From NCBI GenBank assembly GCA_020832135.1, contig JAFIFG010000096.1, forward strand, positions 1 to 44,085: a stretch of 44,085 bases of DNA, read 5' to 3'. Shown piece by piece: positions 43,655 to 44,085 of this stretch. Within the stretch, counting starts at the first letter, position 1; each line of letters begins with the position of its first letter. The translations under genes were made by a program, and so were the position numbers. The notes beneath the pieces are model-generated. The model did no database searches and was not told where the DNA came from. It saw only the letters and a list, made by a program, of their open reading frames with translations. The stretch is from Clostridiaceae bacterium (GTDB lineage Bacteria; Bacillota; Clostridia; Peptostreptococcales; Natronincolaceae).

Positions 43655-44085
43655 TCACAAAAGGTAAAATTTAACCATAAAGAGGACTTTGTATTCTTTG
43701 TAAAACTTAAATGCTCAATTTAAAATTTCACTTTTAGTGGGATTAGCTTAACATACTTTCTTTTTCAATGTTTTACAAATTTAATTATGCAATTTTCTCC
43801 TTTAATAAATATAAAGATTAATGGTAAATTTAAAAACAAAATTGGGTTGACATAACACATAAAATGTGATAGCATATATCTTGTTGTTCCAAGAGGCAAC
43901 GGGTTAACACAGAAAAGTGGAAAAAAGGAAAGTAACAAACCTCTAAAATAAGTGTTGACACAAGACAAAAGATATGATATGATAGTTAAGTCGCTTAAGG
44001 GCGGCGAAAACAAAAAGGTCTTTGAAAATTAAACAGTATAGAATAAGCCATGAGCCCGATTCAATTATGATGATTGATGAGTAAA
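43655..44085 (+). promoter_or_regulatory. Promoters and leader of an rRNA operon
   Basis: Two strong promoters are arranged in tandem: TTGACA-N17-TAGCAT (43847-43875) and TTGACA-N17-TATGAT (43955-43983). The second is followed by the leader ggtctttgaaaattaaacag, the box seen before clostridial 16S genes. The 16S gene itself starts beyond the right edge of the window. The first 190 bp after the transposase remnant hold nothing else I can identify. Confidence 0.85.

Noticed and set aside
1-44085. CRISPR arrays and tRNA genes
   Set aside because: No regularly spaced repeats and no tRNA cloverleaf with a T-loop GTTCRANNC were seen on reading either strand.

Overview
The window is low-GC DNA from a spore-forming, anaerobic Firmicute of class Clostridia. 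The pointers are a small acid-soluble spore protein H, the sporulation-type proteins SpmA/SpmB and YtaF, an oxygen-scavenging flavodiiron protein, strong AGGAGG ribosome binding sites and frequent TTG/GTG starts. The gene mix looks like the Alkaliphilus/Natronincola group, but the species is inferred, not shown.

Layout. Positions 1 to about 14,080 are an accessory island. It opens with the end of a tyrosine recombinase and an IS91-type HUH transposase, followed by a lipoprotein, a DUF6054 protein, a phosphotransferase, a 5'-truncated DEAD/DEAH helicase, HIT and MazG-like proteins, a GmrSD-like DUF262/DUF1524 protein and a uracil-DNA-glycosylase-like protein. Then come several decayed genes and a minus-strand cluster of small membrane proteins. 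A large serine recombinase closes the island, and its stop codon abuts the 3' half of an L,D-transpeptidase gene, so the island probably inserted into that gene.

From 14,500 to the right the content looks chromosomal. There is a hypothetical protein, a CBS-pair protein and divergent uppP. Next is a sigma-54 activator followed by a seven-gene operon (lysA-like, dipeptide epimerase, spmA/spmB-like, LD-carboxypeptidase, M20 peptidase, class A beta-lactamase-fold hydrolase). A good -24/-12 site lies in front of that operon, which reads as a murein-peptide catabolic pathway. After it come an old yellow enzyme, a DUF421/DUF4363 pair, a LysM polysaccharide deacetylase, a flavodiiron protein, sspH, a cadC-cadA metal resistance pair, a peroxiredoxin, an FMN reductase, DUF1622 and YtaF proteins, an FMN-riboswitch-controlled ribD-ribE-ribBA-ribH operon, a DUF1576 membrane protein with a small partner, a broken IS, and the tandem promoters and leader of an rRNA operon whose 16S gene lies beyond the right edge.

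The most notable observation is in cadA. The gene appears to start at 31600, not at the later GTG, and reads in frame through a UGA (31672-31674) that replaces exactly the first cysteine of the N-terminal CxxC metal-binding motif. A perfect hairpin with GG in its apex sits 10 nt after the UGA, where a bacterial SECIS belongs. This looks like a selenocysteine-containing (UxxC) heavy-metal P-type ATPase.
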